Shown piece by piece: positions 1 to 10,054 of a stretch of DNA of 58,057 nucleotides. The DNA is from Emmonsiellopsis sp. PD_33 (lineage: Eukaryota > Ascomycota > Eurotiomycetes > Onygenales > Ajellomycetaceae). The notes under the pieces were generated by a model that did not search any database, had not been told where the DNA came from, and saw only the letters and a program-made list of their open reading frames with translations. The stretch spans positions 1-58,057 of the forward strand of contig JANTQF010000219.1 in assembly GCA_032988165.1 (NCBI GenBank), read 5' to 3'. The position numbers and the translations under genes are program-made. Every line of letters begins with the position of its first letter. Within the stretch, counting starts at the first letter, position 1.

Positions 1-1650
1 ATCACTGATCTACAACACTAAAAAACATGGCATCTCATCCCTCAATCTGATGTACCAGTTGGAGAACCAGTGGCTCTAAGCTGCTGAGTATTCATTGAAA
101 AAGACCAACCTCAAGATCTAAATGTAGATCTGAATGGAATCTTATGAAAATCTCATTAAGTAGTTTGCAGTAACTAGCTTAAGAAGGGTAGTAAGGAGGA
201 AACCTATGCACTCATTATAACTGACACTATGAACTATATATTATTTGTAGTCACTGTGAAGCTTAGATGAATGTTATAGCAGGCAGACATCATACTGGCC
301 TACCTGCACAGTCATCTGAGTAAGAAAATCTATATGAGACAACCTATCAGATTTGAAGATGATGCTCTGAATACACTCATCTACATCATAGGAGGAAGTC
401 TTTACAGCCTAGATTCAGCTACAAAGATTTGATACAACTTTTTGATAGCCTACCTCATCAAATTAGAATTCATGGCAAGTTTATATGACTCTGTTCTCTA
501 ATATCATAAGGAAATACCACATCTCTATATAACCATCTATGTCAACAATTTAAATATAGTCTCTGAGATTCTGGAGAAAGCCAATTAGTTGGTGAAAGCT
601 CTCAGTGAGAAGCTAGAGGTCAAAAATTTACATGAACCACAAAAATATTTAAGCATGAAAGTTAACTACTTATCTGAGAGAATTAAGTTGACTCACCAAC
701 ACTATATTGAGTAATTAGTAGAGGATTTCTATATAGACAACACTGTTACAATCTGTATGCCCATGGAGGAAGCTTTTCATATTAATGATTTCCTTATTCC
801 TGAGAGTGAAGCAGGCTTCATAAAGTAGCATTATTAACAGAGCATAGGGTATATTCAATATCTTGCAGTCAAGACTCAGCCTAATATTATATACATAGTC
901 TCACTACTCAGACAGCACAGCTCCAACCCAACTCTAAAATCATGAAAGGCATTATTACACATCATCTGATATTTAAAAGGAACCCTGAATGTAAGCCTCT
1001 TTTATAGACATCATGTAGCTGAAAATGGCTTAATCCCTAAATTCCCAAACAATGCCTACCTCCTTATCAGATATATAGATTCCAATTGGGCAGGTTCATT
1101 AAATAATGATTAAAAATCTACATCCAGCTACATCTTCAAGCTTGCAGGATCCCTAATATCATGGTAATTCATCAAACAGGCCTGCATATCTCTCAGTTCA
1201 AATAAAGCTGAATATGTTGCACTCAGTAAAGCAGTTTATAAGGCAATGTGGATCTGAAATCTCATGTGAGAGCTTGAATTCATAATTACATCTCCTATAT
1301 AGATCCATGTGGATAACAAGGGTGCTATTAACCTCATCCAAGTTGCCACAATTATAGCCCACAGCAAGCATATAGACACACAATTCCACTATTCATAATC
1401 TCAGTTGAAAAATGGCATTATCTTGCTAGAATACATTCTGATGACCAAAATAGCCATGGACAGCCTGACAAAGCCTCTAGGCATAGTCACATTTACACAC
1501 TTCATTAATTTGCTAGGGACTCTGGTGGGGAATGATAGAAAGTAGCAAGTCTGATCATATATCTAGGTTTTTTCTGCTGTTTGGCAACATTTTGTTGTTT
1601 TTCAGTGTTTTTTCATGAGATCTACATACATAGCTCTGCCTGAGGGGGGG
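1..1650 (+). mobile_element. Degenerate Ty1/Copia retrotransposon, pol fragment (RT + RNase H), CpG-free
   Basis: Read in frame 1 from the first base, the segment is one continuous Copia pol frame interrupted by stops but with no evident frameshift. Recognisable blocks, in order: the start of the reverse transcriptase (QADIILAYLHSHL, IYMRQP), the catalytic box at 538-549, which reads YVNN instead of YVDD, YLKGTLNV near 980, and an RNase H section with WAGSLNND near 1090, LSSNKAEYVALSKA near 1190, HVDNKGAINL near 1306 and HSKHIDTQFHY near 1366. About twelve in-frame stops occur; several sit where Copia proteins have Arg (HII-stop-YLKG, ND-stop-KSTS), as expected from CGA mutating. I see no CG dinucleotide anywhere in the segment while CA and TG are common. 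The 5' part (gag, integrase, 5' LTR) lies outside the window. The element cannot encode protein. Confidence 0.9.
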
Positions 1651-1686
1651 TGTTGGCCATATGCCTCCAGCCTCCCAATCAGGTGT
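1641..1686 (+). repeat. Polypurine tract and putative start of the Copia 3' LTR
   Basis: TGAGGGGGGG at 1641-1650 is followed directly by TGTTGGCC at 1651. A purine tract abutting a TGTTGG start is the usual junction between a Copia internal region and its 3' LTR. The CpG-free stretch ends at about 1686; beyond it CpG is frequent. I could not find the LTR's far end or a target-site duplication, so LTR length is unknown and the LTR may be truncated. Confidence 0.55.
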
Positions 1687-4600
1687 AGCGCGCTTATGTG
1701 ATTGCACGGTAGATAGATTCCTCGCTAGCGTAGCAATACGAGAGATCTTCAACCTTCCCACAGATATAACCCGTGTCTCTATCGAGTCTTCCCCACTTTG
1801 GATACTTTTGACGGCCCTGATCGGCTGGTCGTGGTCTACAGGCGGCCTCCACTACGCAGGGACGCGGTACGATGCAAGGGGGCGAAGGCTGATATCGATG
1901 GGCCTGTACGACTCACGAGTACCTGGGTTCGATCTATGGATATTGCGTACTCATGAGTCAAGTACTGCCCCTATCGATTACGCGCAGACCCCACAAGATA
2001 TCACGAGGGTGGATAAAATGTTTTTCTCTCGCGCCTGGGAGCCGTGGCGAACGCTATTGATAAATCACTGCATTGTGAAAGTGCAACCTGGACCAAGCAG
2101 ACACCATAATCTCGCGAGCCTACGGCTCATGTCATCGACGATTTCGGGGATCAATCAGAAAAGCAGCGCGGTGCAACAGGTGGCTCTGAGGCGAAACAAG
2201 CATTTCCCACCATCATGGGCAGCAACTGGCGTATCAAACCCTGTATTTTTCAAAGCCACGGGCGCTAGAGGTGGAGTCAAATCTCACAGATTCCTTGGCA
2301 AAACGACCGCTCAACGAGTCAACGCAAGGAATCTCGGCAGCGGGCGGATATGATTGGTGAGTTTGAGGATATACTTTGCGCCGCCCCGGTTGGGTCATGT
2401 CTGGGCTTGGAAGTTGGAGGATGTCATACATCGCGCCGACGAATGAAAGGCAGTTTCCCCAGATTCTGCGCGTCGGCTTGATTCCAGATGCAACTTGACT
2501 TCGCAGCCACAGTGGCCGTGATTTACGTGATGGATACATTGGGTAGGGATTCATAGGCCTATTACGACAAGCAATTTGGGCGTACTATTTTCATCAAATG
2601 GAAATAATCGAGTTTTCCGTCGGGAAGAAACAGAAAAGTCGCAGAAGCCGGTATGGAATCTGGTTCTGGTATTCGATGCCGCTCATCCGCGAAACAAAAG
2701 TTACAAACCCGATCTGGATCCCGCATGTGGAGCTTGTTTCCGTACTTAGCGGCAATAGTGCGAGGCCGATAGCGTGGGACCCCTACCGAGATCTGAATCT
2801 AGATTCGAGGCTGCCCTTGCGGGACAGTTGTGGCGCTCCCTCTTGCTTCTAGCTTGTTGACCTCCACCACGCCATCGATGATTTCTTGCTCGGCCGAACT
2901 TTCCTCCCAAAGCCCCAGATTTTCCCCTCCGCCTTGCGGAGGCTCTTTCGCAAATCGCTCCTGTTGACGGCGACCCCTAGTTGATGGAACCATTGATCCC
3001 TCCTAAAAGAAAAAAAATTCACAATCGGAAAACAGAACTTGATTTGGAGCTTCAGGTCGAGCCGCGAGACCCGAATACACGATCCAAGAAGTCCAGCGAA
3101 CCTCGGCATTCATCAAGCCGATATAAAAAAGGATTCATCCTTGTTTGTTTGTGGGTTTGATACATTACGTTAGCTAGAGCCTAGAGGAGCGCACGGGGCT
3201 CGCCGATGATTTCCACAAACACCAGTTCGTTTCACGACTAGTCCAGTTTCGAATTTTTCGCTTCTCGAATCTCCCGTCGCCTGCAGCCTCAGCCTTCAGG
3301 TGACTTCTCGTGTGCACGGGCTTGTTGGAGCCCCTAAAACAGCTTCCTCAGATTTTAAAGTGCAACGGCGTTGTTTTCGTACTCCACTTCATCCACCACG
3401 TCCTCCACACCCCTTCTGCGACCGCTCCTCTTTTCAGGACATGGATGGCTTCGGATTTTCTCGGGGAATCATTTTCAGCATGGGAATATTATTTCCAGCT
3501 TAATTTAGAGATGCCGCTTATGTTTACCTAATACAGCACACAAACTTGCTTACAACCCAAGCGTTGGAGCAGAGGAACTATCGCGCTTGTTCAGCACGGA
3601 CGGGCCATCGCTCCTTCGCCATTAGGAGGACGCCATGGAAGAAGTAAAACATCCATCAAACCATGAACGGTTTGGTCCCTGCCCTCTCCACGTTCCGCAC
3701 CCACTTTCTGATCCTCCTGGCCACTCTTTGAAATTACATCGCGAGACAGTGAGAAAAAGTACAGGCTGATGAGTGCATTTCTTGTGATTATTCCCCAATT
3801 GTTGGCAGCAGCAGCTCCGCTTGGCCAACCAAAACAAATATCTCACTGGACCGATGACATTTTGTTTCGAAACATGGAGGGGGCCGTTTCCCTTCAATTT
3901 GCGTCCAACGGATGGTGTGTGCGGTGGCCTGTTTTCTACGGAGAGGAAAGATGCTTGTTTGATGATTTGCCTCTGACCTATTCTTCGTCGATGGAGTCTC
4001 TCCTTATCCATTTTATTTTTCTTGACATTGCAATGTTGTACTGTACATGCTCAACCACCCGTGATGAAAGACTAGCGATTTGAAATGTGGAAGGGAGGCT
4101 GGTTTGCAACTTATGATTAAGCATGGGAGTGAACACCCTTGCTCTGGTTGGATTGCAAGGGATTTTGGTCATCAAGATCCATAGATCGACAGTGACATTT
4201 CCATAGCGATCACCGTCAATCTTCGAAGGGCAAGACATCAATACGAATCGACACCGTTCTCTCGACCCAGGCAACCGTGCAATCGTCTTTGAGAAACACG
4301 AGACAGGGTCGAGGATCAGAACAGATAACAGGCCGTTCACTCCTCCGTATCATCACTAAGGGAACGTAACGTTGCAGTTCACATTGTGGAAGAATGGGAC
4401 CAAAAGCCGTCGACCCCGACAACAAGGACCGTCCAGGGATTACGGACCCAGCAAAACGTCCACCAGGAAGCCATCTGCTTGGGTTAGCTATTAGCCTAAT
4501 TAAAACGCCAATAGCCGTGGTTTTCTCCATTCCCGAACAGATTTTCCCACCAAAGTCTTCCTTCTCAAGGATGTGGGAAAGGCTGCAGATGGCAGCGGAA

Positions 4601-7600
4601 GGAAGAATACTGATCTCCCTGCAAGCTTGAGAATGTTGAGTCTGCAAGATTTCAACACTGCCATTGCTCACAAGGACGAAGAAAATAAAATATTTCCCAG
4701 AGTATTGTTGCCCCTTTGTGAATTTAGTACTTGTTTGTGTCAACATGGGATCGACCTGTGCAAGCGGCTCCTCAGATCTTAGCAAAGGAACAGTGTCGCT
4801 GTAAATCATGCCTCTCCAGGCCCACCAGTGGCGAGCAAGCACGAGTGCTTTCTGGGTGAGAAGTTCAACGGGCTCGCCCAAGAATCCCTAGATTTCCCCT
4901 TTTTTCCCTGTTGGTCAATTAGCCTCCTTTACTGGGACACATCGCTCAATGGGCGAATGGCAGAATCGAAGTTATGCAACTGTGCGAAGGGCGTCAGCAC
5001 CAAACCAACGGAACATCTCCTTTGGCAAAACCGATGGCGGTGCAAAAGTTCAATCACGAATTCTCGATGTTCGACAGAAGGTCTTGAAAAAGGAGCTCCC
5101 AAGCACTCGAAGTTTTCCCCGAGGAATCACTTGCCAAGCATCTATGAGCATGCAGCTGAGCGTTTTGCCTTCAGGAACAAGGCATGGCCAGGAGCCCATT
5201 GTGAAGAGGCAGCTAACTGAGACTCGGGAAGCCTTGAGGCCTTGATTTGTACAACCTAATATGAATGGTGTCCCATCTCAACTGGTCAATCATGGATGCA
5301 CCTTTCACAAACCTGAGGGAACGAACAGGAATTATCTATGACGATTGATCCAGACGATCGAAGCAGCCGAGCTAGCGGTTACCATCATTCAGATCGTCCC
5401 GATCGGATTGATCCTGACGCAGCACCCACTCCTGTTGGCAGCCCCATCTTATCGTTCTCCGTTTTGCCACACATGCACCCCGGTCGCATGGGCAGCATGG
5501 CTGGCTGAGACAGTTGAAAATCGCCAGACTTTTTGACTAGCCAAACTAAAACGGTATGGACGACTTATTACATTTCACTTCAAGTTCCTTTCGTGGTAAT
5601 GATCGTTCTAAAAAGGCACTAAGGAGGTTGCTGCAGAAAAGAAAGATACAAAAATAAATTTCTATCTGCTGGCGCCTCCCAAGCCGATATTTCCTGACAA
5701 GGATAGGACTGCGCTCTTCAGTGAGCGAATCTAGTTTTCTCCTGGGATACCAAGATGGACAAAGTTTAGCAATGAAATGCGGGCAGCGAGCCAGCGAGAT
5801 TCAGATGGCTTTTGAGCGGGTGCCCCAGTAAATAACGCTTTTTGCCTTGGCGCTGCAAAGCCAAACCAAGACCGATCCTAGTCACGATGCCAGCTTGGAT
5901 GGTGATGACTTCGGCGAACATTAATAAAACCACCGAATCATAATTATCAAAACGAAAATTGTTCACCCGCCATCTCTCGCTGGGTGTGCCAGCGCGAAGG
6001 AACTGGGGTTAACGATCATTGGGCGCTTGAACCAGGATCGTGCTGAGCTCGAAGGAGGCTCCACTATCTCGTATCTCAGCGCCTTGGTTCATGATTGGCC
6101 GTGTCCCGAGCCTCCGATCTCGACGCCAAATGGGTCTTTGAGCTCAGAACTTCAGAAGTGTGTTCGCATTGTTGCCAGTTGGGGTGGGTGATCTCCTCCA
6201 TTCTTGCTCTCGCAGCCCCTCTCTTTCCCGCGGTTTATTATTCGCCTGAGGCACAAGGGCGCCCTCGGGCAGCGGGAAAAACAAAATCCAAATACGGAAG
6301 TATATGAAGGGAAACGAAATGCCTTGAACACTCGACATCGATTCGATCTTGCTGCGGCTTGTGTGGTTCCTTGCAAGCTGCTGTTAATAACGGTTTCTTC
6401 CGACTACCGTTTTGTTTCGGTTCATACGCACCATTCCCCCCCCCCCCCTCCACTCTTCAATTGGCTATCCCGGATCGGGGTTCGAACTTCTCAGTAGGCT
6501 GGGTTTGCTTTTTTATTCTGTCAGGGCATGGATCGTCCCGCTTTCTGAGCTCAACTTACGAGGTTCCAATTTAGCGTACCCCAAAGGTGACAGCGACGTG
6601 GGTCTTCGAAACCCACCACCAAGTTGTAGATTTGAAATTATGGGATGGGGACCAACTCTGTGACCAGTGGATGTCCCTGAGTGCTGGTGAATGAACGGGC
6701 GTTTCCATCAAGTGGACCACCCTCAACTTCCAAGTTTTCTCTTTCTTTCTCCTTTCTTTTGACGGTTTGTTTTTTCCTCGCACGGAGCGTCGTAGTTTCA
6801 GGGGATGCGGATAACTGAAGCTGAAAAAGGAGCTTCTTGGTGTGTCTGGCAAGCCAACCAACCCAACAGCCCAACTTCCCAAGAGGGTGTAAGCGTAAGA
6901 CCAGATGAAACTGTTGTTCCTCAAGCCCTCCAACCGCCCCGAAATCGGTTTTCCAGGGATCGAAGGTTATGCAAGCACCAGAGTCCGGGACCCCTCCATC
7001 AGCATAGGGTTTGTCGGGTGAACCGACGGATGGCTACGGCCAAGCTCAAAGAACCACGCTTTTCTCAAACATGGGCATTCGCAGTTTGTACAACAGGACT
7101 AATGAAGCCTCAGCATTGACTTTGGGCCATGGCCTTGGCTGGCAGGCAAGTGGCACACTACTTGGTGGGTTTTGGTTTACCATTTGGAGCTGGTGGCTGG
7201 GTCTCTTTTCTTTTGTGTCAATCTCCTGATAGGACGGCTGGTGGGGATTGTTCAGATTCCTGGCTAATCCCATCATGATTCAAGGGGGAAAAAATCGAGA
7301 ACACATACATAAACAAAACGGCCATGAAATAAAATACATCCCGTTGACTATTGACTGCCCCATGGCGCCGGGAAAAACGGGGAGAGCCTTGTAGCAGAGA
7401 TCCTGGACAATACATCCTGCACAGAGGCGTGTTAACGACAGGCCAGGCATTTGGTTGTGGACATGTGGATTTTTGCTTTTTCCTTGACTTTTTCTTTTGT
7501 TTTTCTGGCTGTGGTTTTGCTTTTTTGGCTCCGTTATTCTTCTCTGGCTCGGCGCAATGGAATCAAGACCAGGACCCACGGCTCTAACCGCTCCACAGCC

Positions 7601-8899
7601 CATCTCAAGCCTCCGCCAAACTGTATTTCGTGCGCAACATCCCTTGCCCAGCTTGCCTCCACCCCCCTTGTGCGAATCATGCAATCCCCGTTTTCACGAT
7701 GGCAAAAAACAAAAGAGCGTCCCCACGATCTGGAAAGGTGTGGCAGTGGGTGCCACCCCCGGTGACAGCAGCCCGTAAAAAAAAGAAAAGAAACCAAAAT
7801 AACCACTTGCTGAATGGGTAAACTCCATGACCGCTGTTCATGCCCATCATTGCCGTCATCATCTGCATTTGCTCAGCCATGCTTGACGTGCCCGCTTCTT
7901 GGGATTCCACTTTCGCTGTCCTGTATGCCTCTTTTGTCCCTATTGCTTTTTCCAGGTACCCTCTTCTGACTCGGTGGCTCGGCTCAGGTCGGTCGGGTTG
8001 GTTGGATTCCTTTTTGCCCCCTTCCCTTGCCCCCGGTGTTGGCTGGGTCCCTAAAGCGGGCATGGTGGGAGTGTGTACCACTGATCTGTATGTATGTAAG
8101 TGCAGGCATAATTTGTATCTTTGCATGTACGTCTTGGACATGCCAGAAGTCTCCTGGTGTTGGTCCTGTATGTGAGAGCATGCATGCATGGCTTTTGCTC
8201 GGCTGTTGCTTTCTTGTCCGGCCATTCTACACCCGTCGGGGTACTTTTATCCAACACCCGCTCGCTTCCTAACTACTCTCTTTTAACTAACACTACCTGC
8301 CCAAAGCCTCCTTGTTTGTTTCCAGTATCGGGATCCAAGAAAAAGTCACATTCTGCAGGCTTCAAAACGTTGCCTCAGGCCTTGTCTCCGTTTTGCAGCT
8401 TTTGAGTTCTTTTTTCGCCCCGTGTCTCAAGACTCAACCCGGTCAAGCCTGACGATCTCAGATCTGGCTGCGGAGTATATTAAAAAAGGGTAATGTATAA
8501 AACTCTGTTTCTTAGCTCGAGGACTAAATCGTCCTTAATTTCTCGCACTTGTATTCGTCTTGTTATTTTGTGGTCGCTGGACTATATGAATCCGCCCGTG
8601 CCCACTGCCCACTCATAACCCCCTCCACACACCCCTCTCGCTCCCTCGACTCTTCATAACATTTCTTGCCCTTCTTGTCTTAAGCCACCCTATAATCCTA
8701 TCTTATTATTACTGCCCCGCCTATCTATACCTTCCAGATAGCACTGCGCTTTTATCTAATTATACCTAGATTAATCTACATCTCGCTGTATCCAGCCTGG
8801 TATACTTTCCAGCGCCCTATCTGCTTCGACGACACAATACGCCGCAATTGGCGGGAATATTTAATCATTTGTCGATATTCAAACATACACCACACAACG
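1687..8899. other. Gene-poor region upstream of flbD (7.2 kb)
   Basis: No frame here combines a plausible protein with splice signals or a family I recognise. The longest open frames (1661-2353 on +, 4216-4881 on -) have no domain and look like chance. The part from about 8.4 kb to 8.9 kb is pyrimidine-rich and probably holds the flbD promoter and 5' leader. A C13 run lies at 6436-6448. CpG is normal, unlike the Copia segment to the left. Untranslated transcript or regulatory DNA for flbD is possible but is inference only. Confidence 0.5.
6436..6448. repeat. C13 homopolymer
   Basis: Uninterrupted run of 13 cytosines in the gene-poor region upstream of flbD. Length is likely to vary between isolates or through sequencing error. 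Confidence 0.9.
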
Positions 8900-10054
8900 A
8901 TGGCCCCAAGCCAACGGCGAGGACCTTGGGTCCCGGAGGAAGATCAGACTCTACTACAGTTGGTTCGCAGCCAAGGTCCAAACAACTGGGTTCGCATCTC
9001 GCAACACATGCAGTACCGGTCGCCCAAACAATGCAGAGAACGATTCCACCAGAACTTGAAGCCGACACTGAACCATGAGCCTATTTCTGCTGAGGAAGGA
9101 TTAATGATCGAGCGCATGGTAAACGAGATGGGAAAGCGATGGGCAGAAATCGCCCGCCGACTTGGGAACCGAAGCGATAATGCCGTGAAGAACTGGTGGA
9201 ACGGCTCCATGAATCGAAAACGTCGAGGGCTGATTCTACCTGGCGGCGGGAATCATTCGTCGCGAACGTTGAATGGACGAGTCGAACCTCCGTATCCCAA
9301 AATTTCAATGAGCATGCGTGGCTCTCCTGGTCGCCTTCATTACCAAGATGCCAGCTACGGAACTCGAAGGCCTTCGTGGGCTTCGATCTCAGAGAGGGAC
9401 CAGGGGGAGAGCAGCGCTTCCAGTATCAGACATCAACAGCTCCCAGGCCGGTTACACTATTCTCAAGCTGAGGCAAGAGACCGAAGGGATCCTATTTCAT
9501 CCGCGGAGTACGAGTTTGGATCCCAGTATCCGTGGCCGAGACCCTCACCACTCTCACACCAGTCCCCAATCAGAACCCATCGCCAACTCAGCCCAATCGT
9601 CACCTACACTCCCTCTCTTCACTCTATGACTTCTCCTTCCACCTCAGAAATGTCGAATCCTACCTCAGCAGGACCCCCTTCCTTGATCTCCGACCACACT
9701 TCCATATCCTCCGCATCTCCTAGAACCGCCGCATCCCCTTCTATTCTATCAACCCCCATCGACATTCACTCCATGCAGGACGACCGCCGTAGAGGAAGCG
9801 CTCCAGCCCTCCGATCACACCCCAGCCACGAAGAGAGTTACTACGGTGTTCCTTGTGCGAAGAACGTCGACGCGATACGGCGATGGGCACCAGATATTCC
9901 TACTTACTCACAAGAACCTCCTCACCACCATTGGAAACATCAACATTCCAATTCTGCACCGCATCACCGTCTTGATCCGATAACGGATTCCCGAGTCCAA
10001 GCATCTTCCCCGCCTCGGGACTCGAGAATGGGGCTTCAGAGCTTGCTGAATTAA
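8900..10054 (+). CDS. flbD: FlbD-like R2R3 Myb transcription factor
   Basis: Single-exon gene, 384 aa. Two Myb repeats occupy roughly residues 6-110. The first contains RRGPWVPEEDQ and GPNNWVRISQHM; the second contains MGKRWAEIARRLGNRSDN followed by AVKNWWNGSMNRK, and PKQCRERFHQNLKP joins the two. This near-identity to Aspergillus FlbD, the Myb regulator acting upstream of brlA in asexual development, is the basis for the name. After residue 115 the protein is rich in Ser, Pro and His with no domain, then ends in RMGLQSLLN, resembling a short C-terminal motif I recall from FlbD proteins. The start at MAPSQRRGPW puts the first repeat at the N terminus as in the family. It should act in the nucleus on DNA. 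It is isolated: more than 7 kb without genes lies on each side, which fits a developmental regulator with large control regions. Longer than the roughly 310 aa of A. nidulans FlbD; the extra length is in the disordered part. Confidence 0.93.
   Translation: MAPSQRRGPWVPEEDQTLLQLVRSQGPNNWVRISQHMQYRSPKQCRERFHQNLKPTLNHEPISAEEGLMIERMVNEMGKRWAEIARRLGNRSDNAVKNWWNGSMNRKRRGLILPGGGNHSSRTLNGRVEPPYPKISMSMRGSPGRLHYQDASYGTRRPSWASISERDQGESSASSIRHQQLPGRLHYSQAEARDRRDPISSAEYEFGSQYPWPRPSPLSHQSPIRTHRQLSPIVTYTPSLHSMTSPSTSEMSNPTSAGPPSLISDHTSISSASPRTAASPSILSTPIDIHSMQDDRRRGSAPALRSHPSHEESYYGVPCAKNVDAIRRWAPDIPTYSQEPPHHHWKHQHSNSAPHHRLDPITDSRVQASSPPRDSRMGLQSLLN

Noticed and set aside
1661..2353. 230-codon open frame starting in the putative LTR
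   Set aside because: No domain, irregular composition and a start inside the LTR-like sequence; probably chance, although an unknown protein cannot be fully excluded.
4216..4881. 221-codon open frame on -
   Set aside because: No recognisable domain; overlapping frames are open on the other strand and there are no convincing splice signals.
6460..6500. GGTTCGAA-like B box suggesting a tRNA gene
   Set aside because: No A box at the right distance and no cloverleaf could be drawn; a similar GGTTCGA near 33953 failed too. No tRNA gene was found in the window.
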